Assembly: GCA_032164245.1 (NCBI GenBank)
Contig: JAVMKO010000006.1
Location: 106,930,438 to 106,994,437 of the forward strand
Direction of reading: 5' to 3'
DNA: 64,000 nucleotides
DNA from: Sternotherus odoratus
Lineage: Eukaryota; Chordata; Testudines; Kinosternidae
In this document: piece by piece, positions 47,601 through 58,350 of the stretch
How the letters are laid out: every line of letters begins with the position of its first letter
How positions within the stretch are numbered: the first letter of the stretch is position 1
Translations under genes and position numbers: made by a program
The notes under the pieces: generated by a model
Databases searched by the model: none
What the model was told of the DNA's origin: nothing
What the model saw: only the letters and a program-made list of their open reading frames with translations

Positions 47601-50600
47601 CCCCCAGGAGGAAGCCCCCGGGGTCTGAAATGATTTTGATCCTGCTCCAGCCCCGCTCTCAGTTCCTACTTCGTGCTGCCGATCCCCGAGCAGCCCCCCC
47701 CCCCCCCTCGGCCTGTTCCACGGCTCTATCCCCTTCCCTGAGCTCCCAAACAAGTGGGGGGACAGGGCCTTTCCCCCTGGGGGGGAAGGAGACGCGGAGC
47801 CTTCCCCTCTCTATCAAAACCGGGGAAGCCATCCCAAGCCGATGCCCTGTCATGTGATGAGTCTGTTGGGTCTCAGCCAAGCCATCCCCAGCCTCCTCCC
47901 CCCCACGACTCCCCCCTGATGACCAGTCCCCCAGCAGACAGGCCAAGGGCAAAACGGCCCATGGAGGTGGCCCTGGGGGAATATGGGGGAGGGGGCTAAA
48001 GGTGGGCGATCCAGACTGAGCTCAGACTCCACAGGAGCAGGGTGGGGAGTGGATGGGCGGGGGGGAGGGCGGAGAAACAGGAAGAGCAGGGAGGGGAACA
48101 GGAAGTGGCGGCTTGGGGCTGCCTCATTGAGAAACTCAGGAAGGGAAGTGGGGGCGTTTGCACGAGCATGGTGGGGAGAGAGAAGCCCCTTCTGCACCAT
48201 CTCCCCCCACTGCAGAGCTGTGTCTGGGGGTTTGTCTCCCCCCACGGATCAGCTCCCCCCCCCCCCCACAGCCCAGTCTCCCCAAGCATCAGCCCCTCCC
48301 CACCCAAGCCCCATAGCCCCAAGTCTCCCCACACATCCATACCTGGGCCCAATATCCCCCCCGTCTGATCTGGCCCCTCAGCCTGGTCCCCCTTCCCTCG
48401 CCTGGATCAGCCCCTCGGCCCGGCCAATCTGGTCTCGCCCCCTCCCCTCGGTCTCCCCCAGCCCGGTTCCCCCTGCCTCCAGATCAGCCCCTGGACCTAG
48501 CTTCCAACACCCCAGTTCCCCCACTCAGTCCTTCCCTCCCTAGCCTGAGCCAGCACATGGCCCCCAGGGACTCAGCTGCATGGTGGGGGCGGATCTGAGC
48601 CCCAGGGAGGGGATAGACCCCACCCAGCGTGGAAAGACACCTGCTTCAGTCAAGCCATCCATGTGATGAGCGGGCCAGATCTCAGCCCTGCCCTCCCCCC
48701 CGCCCCGACTCCGACCAGGGCTAGTTTGGGGGAGGTGAAGGGAGACAGGACCCGGGTGGAGAGAGCGGGCCGGGCGGGGAAGTGATCTCAAGTTCCCTAG
48801 GAGTTTTGTTCCATCCTGGGAGTGGGGTGGAGGGACAGAGACTCCCAGGGATGGAACTAGGCGGGGTTCAGGCCTGGCTCCCCCAGGGCGCTAGTCCTGG
48901 GAGGCAGCATGGGGCCGGGCGGGGAGGCCGTGAGCCCTGAGGAAGGTACAGGAGAGGGGTGGGTTGGGAGAGCAGGAGAGATCCCTGCGGGAGATCTGAC
49001 AAACCCCTCAGCGCAGCGGGGGACGGATGGGCGTCAGGGTCGAGGATCCTCCACAGAGCAGGGGCAGGGGGAGCGCCCCACACTCAGTCCAGACACTCCA
49101 TGCCCGCAGCTCCTGGCCTCTCTGCTGAGGCTGCCAGGGCTGGGCTGGGCACACCCGTGGGTCCTGCGCGGATCTGGGCTGAGCCAGGGGAGAGCGGATG
49201 GGGTCAGAGGCGAGTGGCTATACCGACGGGAGCTGGCACCCCCTAGAGGGGAAAGGCCCTGGGTCCACTTCTCACCCCAGCCCCTTCAGTGCCCTGGGAC
49301 CAGATCCGAGTTGGCGCCCCCAACTCGGGGAAAGCCCCTGGGTCCCATTTCCCACAGTGTGAGCCAGCCAGCCAGCCCCCTGCCCCGCCAGAGCAGAGCC
49401 AGCGCGCACGTGAGGGGGGTGGCTGGGGTACTCACTGCATCCCCGAATGCTGGTTACCGCCCAAGAAGCCGTATTTGTCTGTTCTGCGGTAGGCCAAGCC
49501 ATTGATCTCAGAGTCGGACCCCAGGGAGCTGACGTCGTCGGGGAAGCCGTGCCCACTCAGGGACTCCAAGGTGCCTGACATGAGGCTGACTGAATCCAGG
49601 TAACTCAGGGTGTCCGGAGCCGGCGGGGGCCTGGGGGGGGGGATTCCAGGGCCCAGGCTGGACTGAGACCCCATGTCCTGAGAGGCGGTGGAGCCCAGGA
49701 CGTCGGGCCCCTCCGGCGCAGTCGGGGAGCCCTTCTCCGGCGCCACCGGGCTGGGCGCCACCACCACCACCGCCGGCGAGGGGAAGGGCGCCGGGAGGGG
49801 TTTAACCGGGGTGCGCGGGGCTGCCGTTTCCATGGCGGGAGACGGCGTGGGAGAGGCCACCGCCGCGGTGACTGTTTCCGTGGGACCCGCCGCCACGTCG
49901 ACCCCTGCTATCGGCGGCGTCTCTGTGGAAACCGTCCCTGTGGCAGCCGCCATCGTGGCTACGGGTACCGCTGCCGCGGGAGACACCACCGGATTGGCGA
50001 TGTTGGCCATCGGCACCGGACACGCCGCCCCGCTGCTCGGCGCCGCTGCCACACTGCCAGTTGCTGCCGCCACGCTGCCAGACGATGCCGTCGCATTGCC
50101 CAGAGATACCATGAAGTGGCTGGTAGCTGCCGGAAACGCCGTCAGGTTGTCTGGAGTCACCGCCATGGTGCCTGTTGACGCCATCGCGTTGCCCAGAGAT
50201 ACCGCAACGTGGCCGGTAGCTGCCGGAGATGCTGTCAGGTTCTCTGGAGACACCGCCAGGCTCCCTGTGGCTGCCACATTGCCCAGAGATGCTGCCACGC
50301 TGCCCGTCACCATCGGGAACGTAACCGCACTGCCGGTTGACGCCGGAGCTGCTGCCAGGTGGCCTGAAGACATTGCCACACCGTCCAGACTCGCCGCCAC
50401 GCTGCCTGTCGCCGGTGGAGACGCCGCCTCGCTGCCTGTCGCCGGTGGAGACGCCGCCTCGCTGCCTGTCGCCGGTGGAGACGCCGCCTCGCTGCCTGTC
50501 GCCGGTGGAGATGCCGCCTCGCTGCCCGTTGCCACCGGAGACGCCGCCGGGCTGCCCCCGGGCCCAGCCGAGGCTGGCGGTGCCATGGCTGGGGGTCCGG

Positions 50601-51162
50601 GCGCCGGCGCGGTTGGCGTCACCATGGCGCTCGTCTTGGCGGTCGGCGTCGCCATGGCGCTCGTCTTGGCGGTCGGCGTCGCCATGGCGCTCGTCTTGGC
50701 GGTCGGCGTCGCCATGGCGCTCGTCTTGGCGGTCGGCGTCGCCATGGCGCTCGTCTTGGCGGTCGGCGTCGCCATGGCGCTCGTCTTGGCGGGTGACGTC
50801 GCCATGGCGCTCGTCTTGGCGGTCGGCGTCGCCATGGCGCTCGTCTTGGCGGGTGACGTTGCCATGGCGCTCGTCTTGGCGGGTGGCGTCGCCATGGCGC
50901 TCGTCTTGGCGGGTGACGTTGCCATGGCGCTCGTCTTGGCGGTCGGCGTCGCCATGGCGCTCGTCTTGGCGGTCGGCGTCGCCATGGCGCTCGTCTTGGC
51001 GGGTGGCGTCGCCATGGCGCTCGTCTTGGCGGGTGACGTTGCCATGGCGCTCGTCTTGGCGGGTGACGTCGCCATGGCGCTCGTCTTGGCGGCGTACAGC
51101 GCCGAGCGGGGCGCGTTGTACCGGGGTGGGGGCGACGGGGTGTCGCCAGCCCCCATCTCCAT
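38699..51162 (-). CDS. TBC1D10B: TBC1 domain family member 10B (Rab GTPase-activating protein)
   Basis: Rab GAP of the EPI64 family (Rab27A, Rab3, Rab35 and others reported for the family). Coding exons: 49436-51162, 46949-47048, 45705-45812, 45509-45615, 45218-45332, 43733-43798, 43230-43419, 40442-40596, 38699-39373; phases join to give 1080 residues versus about 808 in human. Exon 1 encodes a long low-complexity N terminus, then the conserved [20 protein letters not shown] and SDSEINGLA blocks. The TBC domain begins around [14 protein letters not shown], with the arginine-finger segment [15 protein letters not shown] and the glutamine-finger segment [13 protein letters not shown], then [16 protein letters not shown] and [10 protein letters not shown]. 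The C-terminal tail is a Lys/Glu-rich coiled-coil-like stretch and ends DTYF, a PDZ-ligand-like terminus. The start ATG (gccATGG) is the first in frame. The extra length is almost all in the N-terminal repeats. Confidence 0.96.
39374..40441. other. TBC1D10B intron 8
   Basis: Contains degenerate CCCCAACCC / GAGCCTGCACCCC repeats (39840-40100) and several near-CTCF words (GCGCCCCCTGC, GCGCCCCCTAG, GCGCCCCCTGCTGA at about 40370). No exon was found in it. Confidence 0.5.
40890..43105. repeat. 2.2-kb G-rich minisatellite of 34- and 32-bp units, about 67 copies (TBC1D10B intron 7)
   Basis: Two unit types share GACGGCGGGTGGAGAATGGG; the 34-bp type continues TTGGGTTGGGAAGGG and the 32-bp type TTGG(G/A)TTGGTCG-like (GGGTTGGTCG or GGGTCGGTCG). 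Neither length is divisible by three, so three units restore phase and all three plus-strand frames plus one minus frame stay open for 760-840 codons. The 34-bp type has four closely spaced GGG runs. Flanking introns are normal and the splice sites at 40596 and 43230 are outside the array. Confidence 0.96.
43850..44370. other. TBC1D10B intron 5, unique part
   Basis: About 500 bp with no repeat or coding match that I recognise, before the MIR-like array begins. Confidence 0.4.
44375..45085 (-). repeat. MIR-like minisatellite, about 9 copies (TBC1D10B intron 5)
   Basis: Units of about 75-85 bp: AACCCAGGAGTCCTGGCCCT, CCAGTTCTAATCACTAGACC, CCACTCCCCTCCTACAGCTG. Its reverse complement begins TCTAGTGATTAGAAC, matching the tRNA-like head of MIR-type SINEs. 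A subset of units near 44700-44810 is of a second subtype (CCGCTCTAACCCATCATACC). Confidence 0.85.
45355..45500. repeat. Two-copy 66-bp repeat (TBC1D10B intron 4)
   Basis: GGAAAGGGACGGGGGTTAGA and ACGAGGGGCCTTGCCCTCC(A/G) followed by GGGGGCGCCGGCTCTGCCCC occur twice in tandem, with the start of a third copy. Confidence 0.8.
45840..46735. repeat. 57-bp minisatellite, 16 copies, each with a CTCF-consensus core (TBC1D10B intron 2)
   Basis: Each unit contains CACAGCGCCCCCTGCTGGGC, CGGAAACTCC(G/A)CCCACAGACA and GCACCCTGCCCCGCC. GCGCCCCCTGCTGG starts at 45849 and then every 57 bp to 46704; 15 of 16 are exact and the one at 46647 has a C-to-T change. The 14-mer is the reverse complement of the CTCF core consensus. 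The unit length is divisible by three, so long spurious frames exist on both strands. Confidence 0.97.
47100..47520. repeat. CTCCCGACCCGCAGCCCC minisatellite, 4 copies (TBC1D10B intron 1)
   Basis: From about 47310 to 47500, four units of about 70 bp carry GCCAGTGCCCCTCACTCCCG, GACCCGCAGCCCCTGCCAG-like words. This is the family found in integrin introns 14 and 1. A GAGCTTCCCCACAGCAGTG element precedes it at about 47101. Confidence 0.8.
47530..49430. other. TBC1D10B intron 1, remainder
   Basis: GC-rich sequence with no recognised exon or element. Reading frames up to about 200 codons occur but have no family resemblance. Confidence 0.45.
50400..51110 (-). repeat. Coding 30-bp repeats within TBC1D10B exon 1
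   Basis: Two 30-bp families are in frame. The right one (about 50625-51100) encodes 16 copies of KTSAM followed by ATPTA, ATSPA or ATPPA (ten residues per unit). The left one (about 50400-50540) encodes five copies of [10 protein letters not shown]. They lengthen the low-complexity N terminus without disturbing the frame. All frames over the repeat are open, so only the frame that reaches the conserved C-terminal part of the exon is real. Confidence 0.92.
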
Positions 51163-51358
51163 GGCGACAGCCGGCTCCTCCCCCGGCCCTTGGGGGGGGC
51201 GGCCTAGTTGCCCCCACCGAAGCCTGGCCTAGAGTGATGGGGGAGGGAGGCGGGGGCACGAGCCTCGCGGGGTCTCTGCCTTAGCTGGAGCATCCAGAAG
51301 CCAGGCCGCCCCCCCTCAGGCTGCGCGCGCAGCCCAGCAGTGCCACGTGGGAGGGCGA

Positions 51359-52124
51359 CCAATCCCAGATCGGGAGGGCAAGCGGGCCAGCCAATGAGAG
51401 GGGAGGAGGGGGAGGGTTGTGGAAGGGCGGGTCCCAGTGGGCGGGAGCGGCTCCGGGCTGGGCCAGTCAGGGCAGGGAAGGTCGGGCTTCCAGCCAATCG
51501 GGGAGATGGCGATCAAAAGAGGAAGGGCGGGTGAGAGAAGCGCTGGGGCGATGGGGCGGGACCATTGGGATTGTGGCCAATCAGAGCAGAGCTGTGGCCC
51601 CAACCGCCCAATTAGAAGGTATGGTTACACCAATCAACACAGAGACAGGCGAGGCGGGCCTGTGAACATAAGGGGCGGGTCTAATGCGACACTACAGCCA
51701 ATCCTAAGAGGACCGGCGTTAGGTCAGCCAATTAGCGTCAGGAAGGGTCACAGTTCAACCAATCAGTGTCGGGGAAACCTCCGGCTGTCGCTGGCGGCCG
51801 GAGAACCTTATCTGTTGGCCAATAAAACATCGGAGCGGGAAACTGACCTGCGACTCTTCGGACCAATGAGTGCGGACTTAGGGCAGGAGTGGCAGGCTCC
51901 TCAACAAATGGACACCCGAGAGCGGGCAGCTTAGCCGAGTGGAGGCTGAGAATGGGGCGGACCCCACCACAGGGGTAGGGCCGTTGGTGACAGTTGGGTG
52001 GTTGATTGGCGGTTGTCTCAGCCAATGGAAGAGAAGGGCAGGCAGCCACTGCAGCCAATAGGAAGGGAGTCCCAGGAGCAGCCAATGGGGAAGGGAGGCG
52101 GGGAGAGGCACAGGAGCAGCCAAT
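51359..52124 (-). promoter_or_regulatory. TBC1D10B upstream region with a cluster of about 17 CCAAT boxes
   Basis: CCAAT starts at 51359, 51391, 51494, 51577, 51608, 51630, 51698, 51728, 51759, 51819, 51863, 52022, 52055, 52082 and 52120; ATTGG at 51564 and 52005. Many read GCCAAT or ACCAATCA, the NF-Y form. Chance expectation for both strands in this length is about 1.5. It begins about 200 bp upstream of the TBC1D10B start codon. Intervening sequence is not obviously a single repeated unit. Confidence 0.7.
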
Positions 52125-52189
52125 GGGAAGGGAGCTGCGGGTTGGCCGAGTTGAAAAGGATTCTGGGAGTTTGGTCAAGTGGTGTTTGT

Positions 52190-52640
52190 CCAGCTAGAGG
52201 GGGAGGGGAAGGCAGGACTCCTGGGTTCTCTCCCCAGCTCTGGAAGCGAAGTGGGGGCTAGTGGGCTAGAGTGGGGGCGGGGCTGGGAGCCCGGACGCCT
52301 GGGTTCTCTCCCCAGGTCTGGAAGGGCAGTGGGGGGGCTGGGAGCCCGGATGCCTGGGTTCTCTCCCCAGGTCTGGAAGGGGAGTGGGGGGCTGGAGCCC
52401 GGATGCCTGGGTTCTCTCCCCAGATCTGGAAGGGGAGTGGGGGGCTGGAGCCCGGATGCCTGGGTTCTCTCCCCAGGTCTGGAAGGGGAGTGGGGGGCTG
52501 GAGCCCGGATGCCTGGGTTCTCTCCCCAGGTCTGGAAGGGCAGTGGGGGGGCTGGGAGCCCGGATGCCTGGGTTCTCTCCCCAGGTCTGGAAGGGCAGTG
52601 GGGGGCTGGAGCCCGGACGCCTGGGTTCTATCCGTAGCTT
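52190..52640 (+). repeat. MIR-like minisatellite, 6-7 copies
   Basis: Units of about 60-65 bp: GAGCCCGGATGCCTGGGTTC, TCTCCCCAGGTCTGGAAGGG, (G/C)AGTGGGGGGCTGG. Forward orientation of the same MIR-like head seen elsewhere. Confidence 0.88.
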
Positions 52641-54440
52641 GGGGGAGGGGGGAGGTCCCAGGCTCTCCTGGCGGGTGTTGCCCAAGGCTGGGGGGGAGAT
52701 TAGGAGTCTCATGGGGTGAAATTGCAGGTCCCTGAGGGGGGGCTCACCCATGGGGGTGGCAGAAGGTGGGGCTGGGGAGTGAAGTAGCCCCTGGAAACAT
52801 CCCAGCACCTTCTTGGGGTGGGGGTAGATGGAAAGGTTGGGTCACCGGAGCCTGAGGAGCCTCTTCCTGTCCCATTTTCGTTCACTGAGAACTGGGGCTC
52901 AGGACACCTGGGTTCTCTGGGAGGGACGCGGGGTTAGAGGGTGGGGTGGGACAGGGAGTTCGAAAAAACTGACAATGCTTCCCATTTATCACCGTGACCC
53001 ACAGCTGCCCCGCCCCCTTCACTTACATCACTGTTCACTCTGGAACCTAATGATGGCCATTGCATGATTTGGAGCCTGTTTGCAGAGTCCTTTCACAAGG
53101 AGATTCAGCCCACCCTGGGATTGGAGGTGGAGCTCTGAATTGTGGGAGGAGCTTATACCCAAAATTCTCCACCCCAGCAACTTGCCGCTCAACCCATCTC
53201 GCCTGATTTGCCCTCCAGGATCATCCCCTTGGCTTATCCAGCCCGGTCTTTCCCCTCCCCATGCCGGCCCTTGGCACATGGGGGCAGGTGGTAGATCCCC
53301 ATTTGAGTGCGGGGCATGAGGCTGGCCCCTAACCAGGGATCGGTGTGCTGGGGGGGTGGGAAGGACCACTCCAGGACTGGGCAGAGTGGCGTGAGGGCTG
53401 CCAGCTTGTCGGTGGCTCAGAGGAGACAGCTGGTGCCGCCCGTCTCGATAAGGAAACTCTCTCAGGGATGCGCAGATAGCCAGGAACAGGAAGAGGGACA
53501 GAGAGAGAGAGAGACGGTGTACACAGGATAGCCCCACACAGACCCTGCCCCAGGGCACAGAGACACCCCACTAGCCCACTCCCACCCAGAGGTGATCTGC
53601 TATGTCTGCCCAATCCCACCCCCCACTGCCCTCCATTTCTCTCTCCCTCCATCTATATGTCTCTCATGGAGATACAATACAGAGGCCGGGGGGTGGGCTG
53701 GGGTGACCTGCATAACGGGGACTCTTATTGGGGTGACAACTGAGAGCCACAGGAGAGACTCGGGGTTCAGGAACGGGAGCACTTGGATCTTGTGGGGGGG
53801 ATTCATATAGGGGTGACACATGGAGCATGGGAGATCCCAATCCTTTCAGTGGGGCCCACTATTGGGGAGACATGCATGTGTGATGAGTTGGAGCAACAGC
53901 TGAATATTATAGGGGGGACCCATAGAGGGGTGGCCCACACATGGGGATGGGGATGGCAGAGAAGTCCCTCAGAGGGAAATGGGGGGTCTGAGTCTTGTAG
54001 GGGGCCCATAATGGGCAGGAGATGGGGCAGGAACATGAGATCTGGATCTTTCAGGGGGGACAAGAGAGGGGGACTCATAAAAGTGTGACACATGGGACAG
54101 CGGATAATGCAAAAGGGGGGGGCATACTGGGTGTGACACTGGGGAGCAGATGGGGCCCAACATTGGGGTGACACAGGAGGGGGCGGAAGAGGGGGTGAGT
54201 GGGGCAGAAGGTGGATCGACTGAGCCAGGCTCTATGCTGGGGAAATACATGAGATGGGGAGGACCCTACAGGGAGGGGTGTTCATGTGGGGCAGCCTGGG
54301 GGCCAAGCAGACTGGAGGGATCCCACCTCTCCTGTCTCCTTTCTCCAAGAAAGGAGCGGCCCGGCCGGGATCTATTTCAAGCCCTGGACTCCTCCGAGCC
54401 AAACTTGAAGATGCTGCTATAGTTAGCCCTTGGCACGTCA
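52641..54440. other. Intergenic region upstream of MYLPF
   Basis: No gene recognised. From about 53690 to 54190 there is a degenerate repeat of 55-70 bp with GGGGTGACACATGG, GGGGGGACCCATAGAGGGG and GAGATCT-like words. The rest appears unique. Confidence 0.5.
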
Positions 54441-54455
54441 CCCCCCCAGGAGCTC

Positions 54456-54462
54456 TATATAA
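54456..54462 (+). promoter_or_regulatory. MYLPF: TATA box of MYLPF
   Basis: TATATAA lies about 96 bp upstream of the start codon, consistent with a short 5' leader. An A/T-rich CTATATAGTTAG at about 54418-54428 resembles a MEF2 site with a mismatch, and a CAGCTG E-box lies at 54526-54531; both are only suggestive of muscle control. Confidence 0.75.
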
Positions 54463-54551
54463 CCCCAGGGGGATTGGCAGGGGTCCCCAGCCTGCCCAGC
54501 TTCCCCCGCCAGCAGAGAGCTCCAACAGCTGAGCCCGCCCGCTGAGAGGAG

Positions 54552-57500
54552 ATGGTAAGTGAGACAGACCCGGGCAGACGGACGGACCCCGGGGAATTGA
54601 ACAGAGACCCCCCCGCACACACACATGCTGCGGCTTTGGGACACTCGGACCTGCCTGTGGAAACCTATAGTGTGGAGAGAAATTCCCAGGGGATCAATTG
54701 ATATATCTATCCCCCCACACACATACCCTACCTACCTTCCTATCTATCCCCATCCATCCCCTCTATCTATCCCCATCCACCCCCTCTATCTATCTATCCC
54801 CATCCATCCCCTCTATCTAATCTATCCATCCCCATCCACCCCCTCTATCTATCTATCTATCTATCTATCTAACCCATACACCTCCTCTATCTATTCCCAT
54901 CACTCCCTCATATCTATCCCCACATACATCCCTCTATCTCTCTCTCTAGACCCATACATCCCCTATCTAGCCATCCATCTATCCATCCCAGTCATCTGTC
55001 TACCCCTTCCCACTGCTACCTACCCATCCATCCCCACACACCCCTTCCCTCCTGCAAACTTGAAGATGCTCCAGGCATCCCCGTAGGATGGCTCAGGCAT
55101 GTTGTCCTCTCCTGCAGGTTTTGGGGATCACTTCTATCTGGGTCCCTTCTCCCCAGTCGATCCCTTCCCCCATAATTTCCCCACACCATCGGGGTGCTCT
55201 GGGCATGGAGGGGGAGAGATGGAGTCCAATGCCCAGACGGACGGCGCTTGGGCCCCCATCCCCACCGGATCTCCGTCCCCTTCCACCGCCCTCCCATCGC
55301 TGAGGCTGTGGGGTCATGTGGGTCCCGACACCCAGCTGAGTCCAAACCTCTCCCCCTAGCCTGGGCAAAAACACCCCACCTTTGACTTAGGGCCAGCTAC
55401 CCCTAGGGAAAAAACTGGGATATCCCTGTTATCTGTTCAGGGACTGTTACCCCCTCACCAACAGACACCCCATTTCATAATGGCCCCTAAACACAGCTGA
55501 GTCCCCCCCCCCACTTGCATTACTTAACAGGCGTTTCCCCATGCACCCCCATTTCTCCCACTAACTCCCATGCACCCCAATAACCCGCATGCACCCCTAT
55601 TTCCTCCAATATACTCCCCAATAACTGCTGTGCACCCCAATTTCCCCACTAAGGCCCGTGCACATCCTAGTAATTCTCGTGCACCCTCAATAACTCCCAT
55701 ACACCTCTCAATGTCCCCCTATGCACAATCTCCCATATCTCCCCTGCCCCCAATTTCCTTGTAACCCCCAAACATTGTACACTGTACCCCAATTTCTTCA
55801 TTATCTCCCATGCACCCCCAATAACCCCCCACTTCTCTGGCTTCACCCCAAGAACTCCTCCAGCTGCCCCCCATCCCATCTCTTGGGCTCTGCACCCGCT
55901 GATCATAGACAGGGAGGAGGAGGGTGCTATGGGGCACCAGGCCTATGTCTGGGGCTCAGATCTGGTGGTGGGGCATGATGGGTCATGGAATTAACCTTTG
56001 TCATGCCATTGCCTGCCTGCTTTTCTTCCCTGCACTCCCCCCCCCCCAAAAAAAAAAACCCCAGGCACCCAAGAAGGCGAAGAGGAAGGCAGCCGAAGGC
56101 AGCTCCAATGTCTTCTCTATGTTTGACCAAACCCAAATCCAGGAGTTCAAAGAGGTGAGGAGGAGGAGGCAGGGTGGATGAAGGGCAGGGCAGGGTGAGG
56201 GTGGGGGGAAGACTGGCCCCTCCAGTCTATCCCCGTCTCCAGGGGGCTGGATCGTCCCACCAAACCTTGATGCTCTAGGATGGGGTCCGGGGCTCCGTCT
56301 CCCCAAGTCCTCCTCATCCCCACGACCTCCTGAAATGACCCCCCCCCTCGCCCGATCCCGCAGCAAAACACCTCCCCGGCTCCCACCCCTCCCGGGGCCA
56401 TTTCCTTCCCGGGATCCCGAGGGCCGGGCGTCTATTTTGGGGGCCGGAGGGTGGAGACGCGACATCTGTGGTGGGGTTGGAGGCGCCTTACAAGGAAATC
56501 CCTGGGGACCTGGAACGTGGGGCGGGGAGGGGTGCTAATGGGGCATCTCCATCTTTGCTAAGGTTGTGGGGGGGGGCAGTCACGTCCCTCCCCCGTCTCT
56601 GGAGAGCTCGTCAGCTCCTCCGGCACGCAGCACCTGTCCCCCACGGGAGGGGGGCGGCGCGGGGTCGGGGGCACGGCGCCAGACGGGGATTCCTGGCGTT
56701 CCTTCGAGGAGCTGGGAAGGGGGGCTGGGTGACAGGTGTCTCCGGGAGGACAGCTGCGGGGGGGGGAGAGGGAGGGGAGGCCAGGGCTGCAGAGAGCCAT
56801 ATGGCCCTTGGCATCTCTCCATTCCCATGATCCTTTGCTCCTCTCCCGCTTAGGCCTTCACCGTCATTGACCAGAACAGAGATGGCATCATCGACAAGGA
56901 AGACCTGCGAGACACATTCGCCGCCATGGGTAAAGAGGCGGGGCCAGGCCAGAGTGGGAGGGGCTTCTCTGGAGTGGGAGGGGCCATTCCAAGGTGGGTG
57001 GGGTCTATCTGGGCAGGGAGGGACCCATTCCAGGAGGGGGGGGATGGGATCCTCCCCAATTTATAACCCTTTCCCCCCCTTGGCAGGGCGCCTGAACGTG
57101 AAGAATGAGGAGCTGGAAGCCATGATTAAGGAAGCCAGCGGCCCCATCAACTTCACCGTCTTCCTCACCATGTTTGGGGAGAAGCTCAAGGGTGAGTGAC
57201 CCCCCCCCGCCCCATCCCACTTGGTACATCCCTCTCTCCCCCAAATCGTGCTCCCCTTTGGTATACCCTCACCTTGTTTCCCCTTGGTACATCCCCATCT
57301 CCTCCACCTTGTTACATCCCCATCTTTTCTCCCCCCAACTTCTACCTCCCCCCCACCCTCTGACACCCCCCCATCACATGTCCATCCTGCTCCCTGTTAC
57401 CCATTGGTACATACCATCCCCCCAATCACAACCCCATTGGTACATCCCATTCCACCCAACCCTCTACCCATTGGTACTTCCCATCACGCAGTACCACTCA

Positions 57501-58350
57501 TTCCATCCCCATTGGTAGGTCCCATTACGGCCCCCATCCCGTCCCCCCTTAGCCGCTCCTCTCTTGGTACATCCCATCCCCCCATTCACCCCCTCATTGG
57601 TACACCCCAGCCCCCCAATTCTCACCCTCTCCGCCCCCCAGGTGCTGACCCCGAGGACGTGATCATGGGGGCGTTCAAGATCCTGGACAGCGAGGCCAAA
57701 GGCACCATCAAGAAGCAGTTGTGAGTACCCCTGTCCCCACCAGGGGGCGCTAGGGGTGGGTTTGGGGGTCTCCCCAGGGCGGGGGGCGCTGCGGTGAGTT
57801 TGGGGGTCTCCCCAGGGCAAGGGACACTAGGAGTGACCCCAGCCCTGAGACCACACAGGGAGGGGGTCTCCCCAGCAGAGGGCGCTCTCCCCAGGGTGTG
57901 GGGTCTTGGCGGGGGGGACGCCAGGGCTGAGAAATTGGGGGGTCTCTCTCTAGAATTTGGGGTGTCTGATCGCCACTCTCTCTCTTCCCCCCTCGCAGCC
58001 TGGAACAACTTCTGACCACCCAGTGCGACAGATTCACCCCAGAAGAGGTGAGAAATTTGGGGGTGACCCCCCCAGCCCCAATACAAACCCAATCCCCCCC
58101 CTAGATCATCCCATCCAACCTGATCCCTCCCACAGCAGTAATGGGAGGGGGGTCTGGGATCCAGGGGCACAAACCCAAGCTTTGGGGGTGGGGTCACCTC
58201 AATTTTAACTCCCCTCTCGCTCCTGTCGTTCCCCCCCCCCTCCAGATCAAGAACATGTGGGCAGCTTTTCCTCCAGATGTGTCTGGCAACGTGGACTACA
58301 AGAACATCTGCTACGTCATTACACACGGTGAAGACAAAGAAGGGGAGTAA
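54552..58350 (+). CDS. MYLPF: Fast skeletal muscle myosin regulatory light chain (MLC2F)
   Basis: Binds the neck of fast skeletal myosin heavy chain and modulates contraction after phosphorylation by MLCK (family knowledge). Exons: 54552-54554 (the ATG alone, as in other vertebrate regulatory light-chain genes), 56065-56154, 56854-56929, 57087-57191, 57642-57720, 57999-58047, 58246-58350, giving 168 residues, one fewer than human. The basic N terminus [17 protein letters not shown] carries the phosphorylatable serines; the first EF-hand loop [12 protein letters not shown] (residues 37-48) keeps the metal ligands. [24 protein letters not shown] and [18 protein letters not shown] are near identical to the human protein. 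All splice sites are GT-AG. Confidence 0.98.
54700..55015. repeat. TCTA / CCCCATCCACCCCCTC microsatellite region (MYLPF intron 1)
   Basis: Mixed CTATCTATC runs and CCCATCCATCCCCTCTATCT blocks of about 30 bp. No conserved element noticed. Confidence 0.9.
55500..55850. repeat. Degenerate GCACCCCAATAACTCCC repeat (MYLPF intron 1)
   Basis: About ten diverged units of 25-35 bp: CATGCACCCC followed by AATAAC(T/C)CCC or ATTTC(T/C)CC. The rest of intron 1 (55015-55500 and 55850-56060) shows nothing recognised. Confidence 0.7.
57215..57620. repeat. Degenerate CCATTGGTACATCCCATCC repeat (MYLPF intron 4)
   Basis: About 15 units of 25-35 bp carry TTGGTACATCCC with C-rich spacers. It fills the intron between exons 4 and 5. 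Confidence 0.85.

Noticed and set aside
49688..51259. Long frames overlapping TBC1D10B exon 1 on the plus strand and in a second minus frame
   Set aside because: They are shadows of the 30-bp coding repeat; only the frame reaching the conserved [16 protein letters not shown] block matches TBC1D10B.
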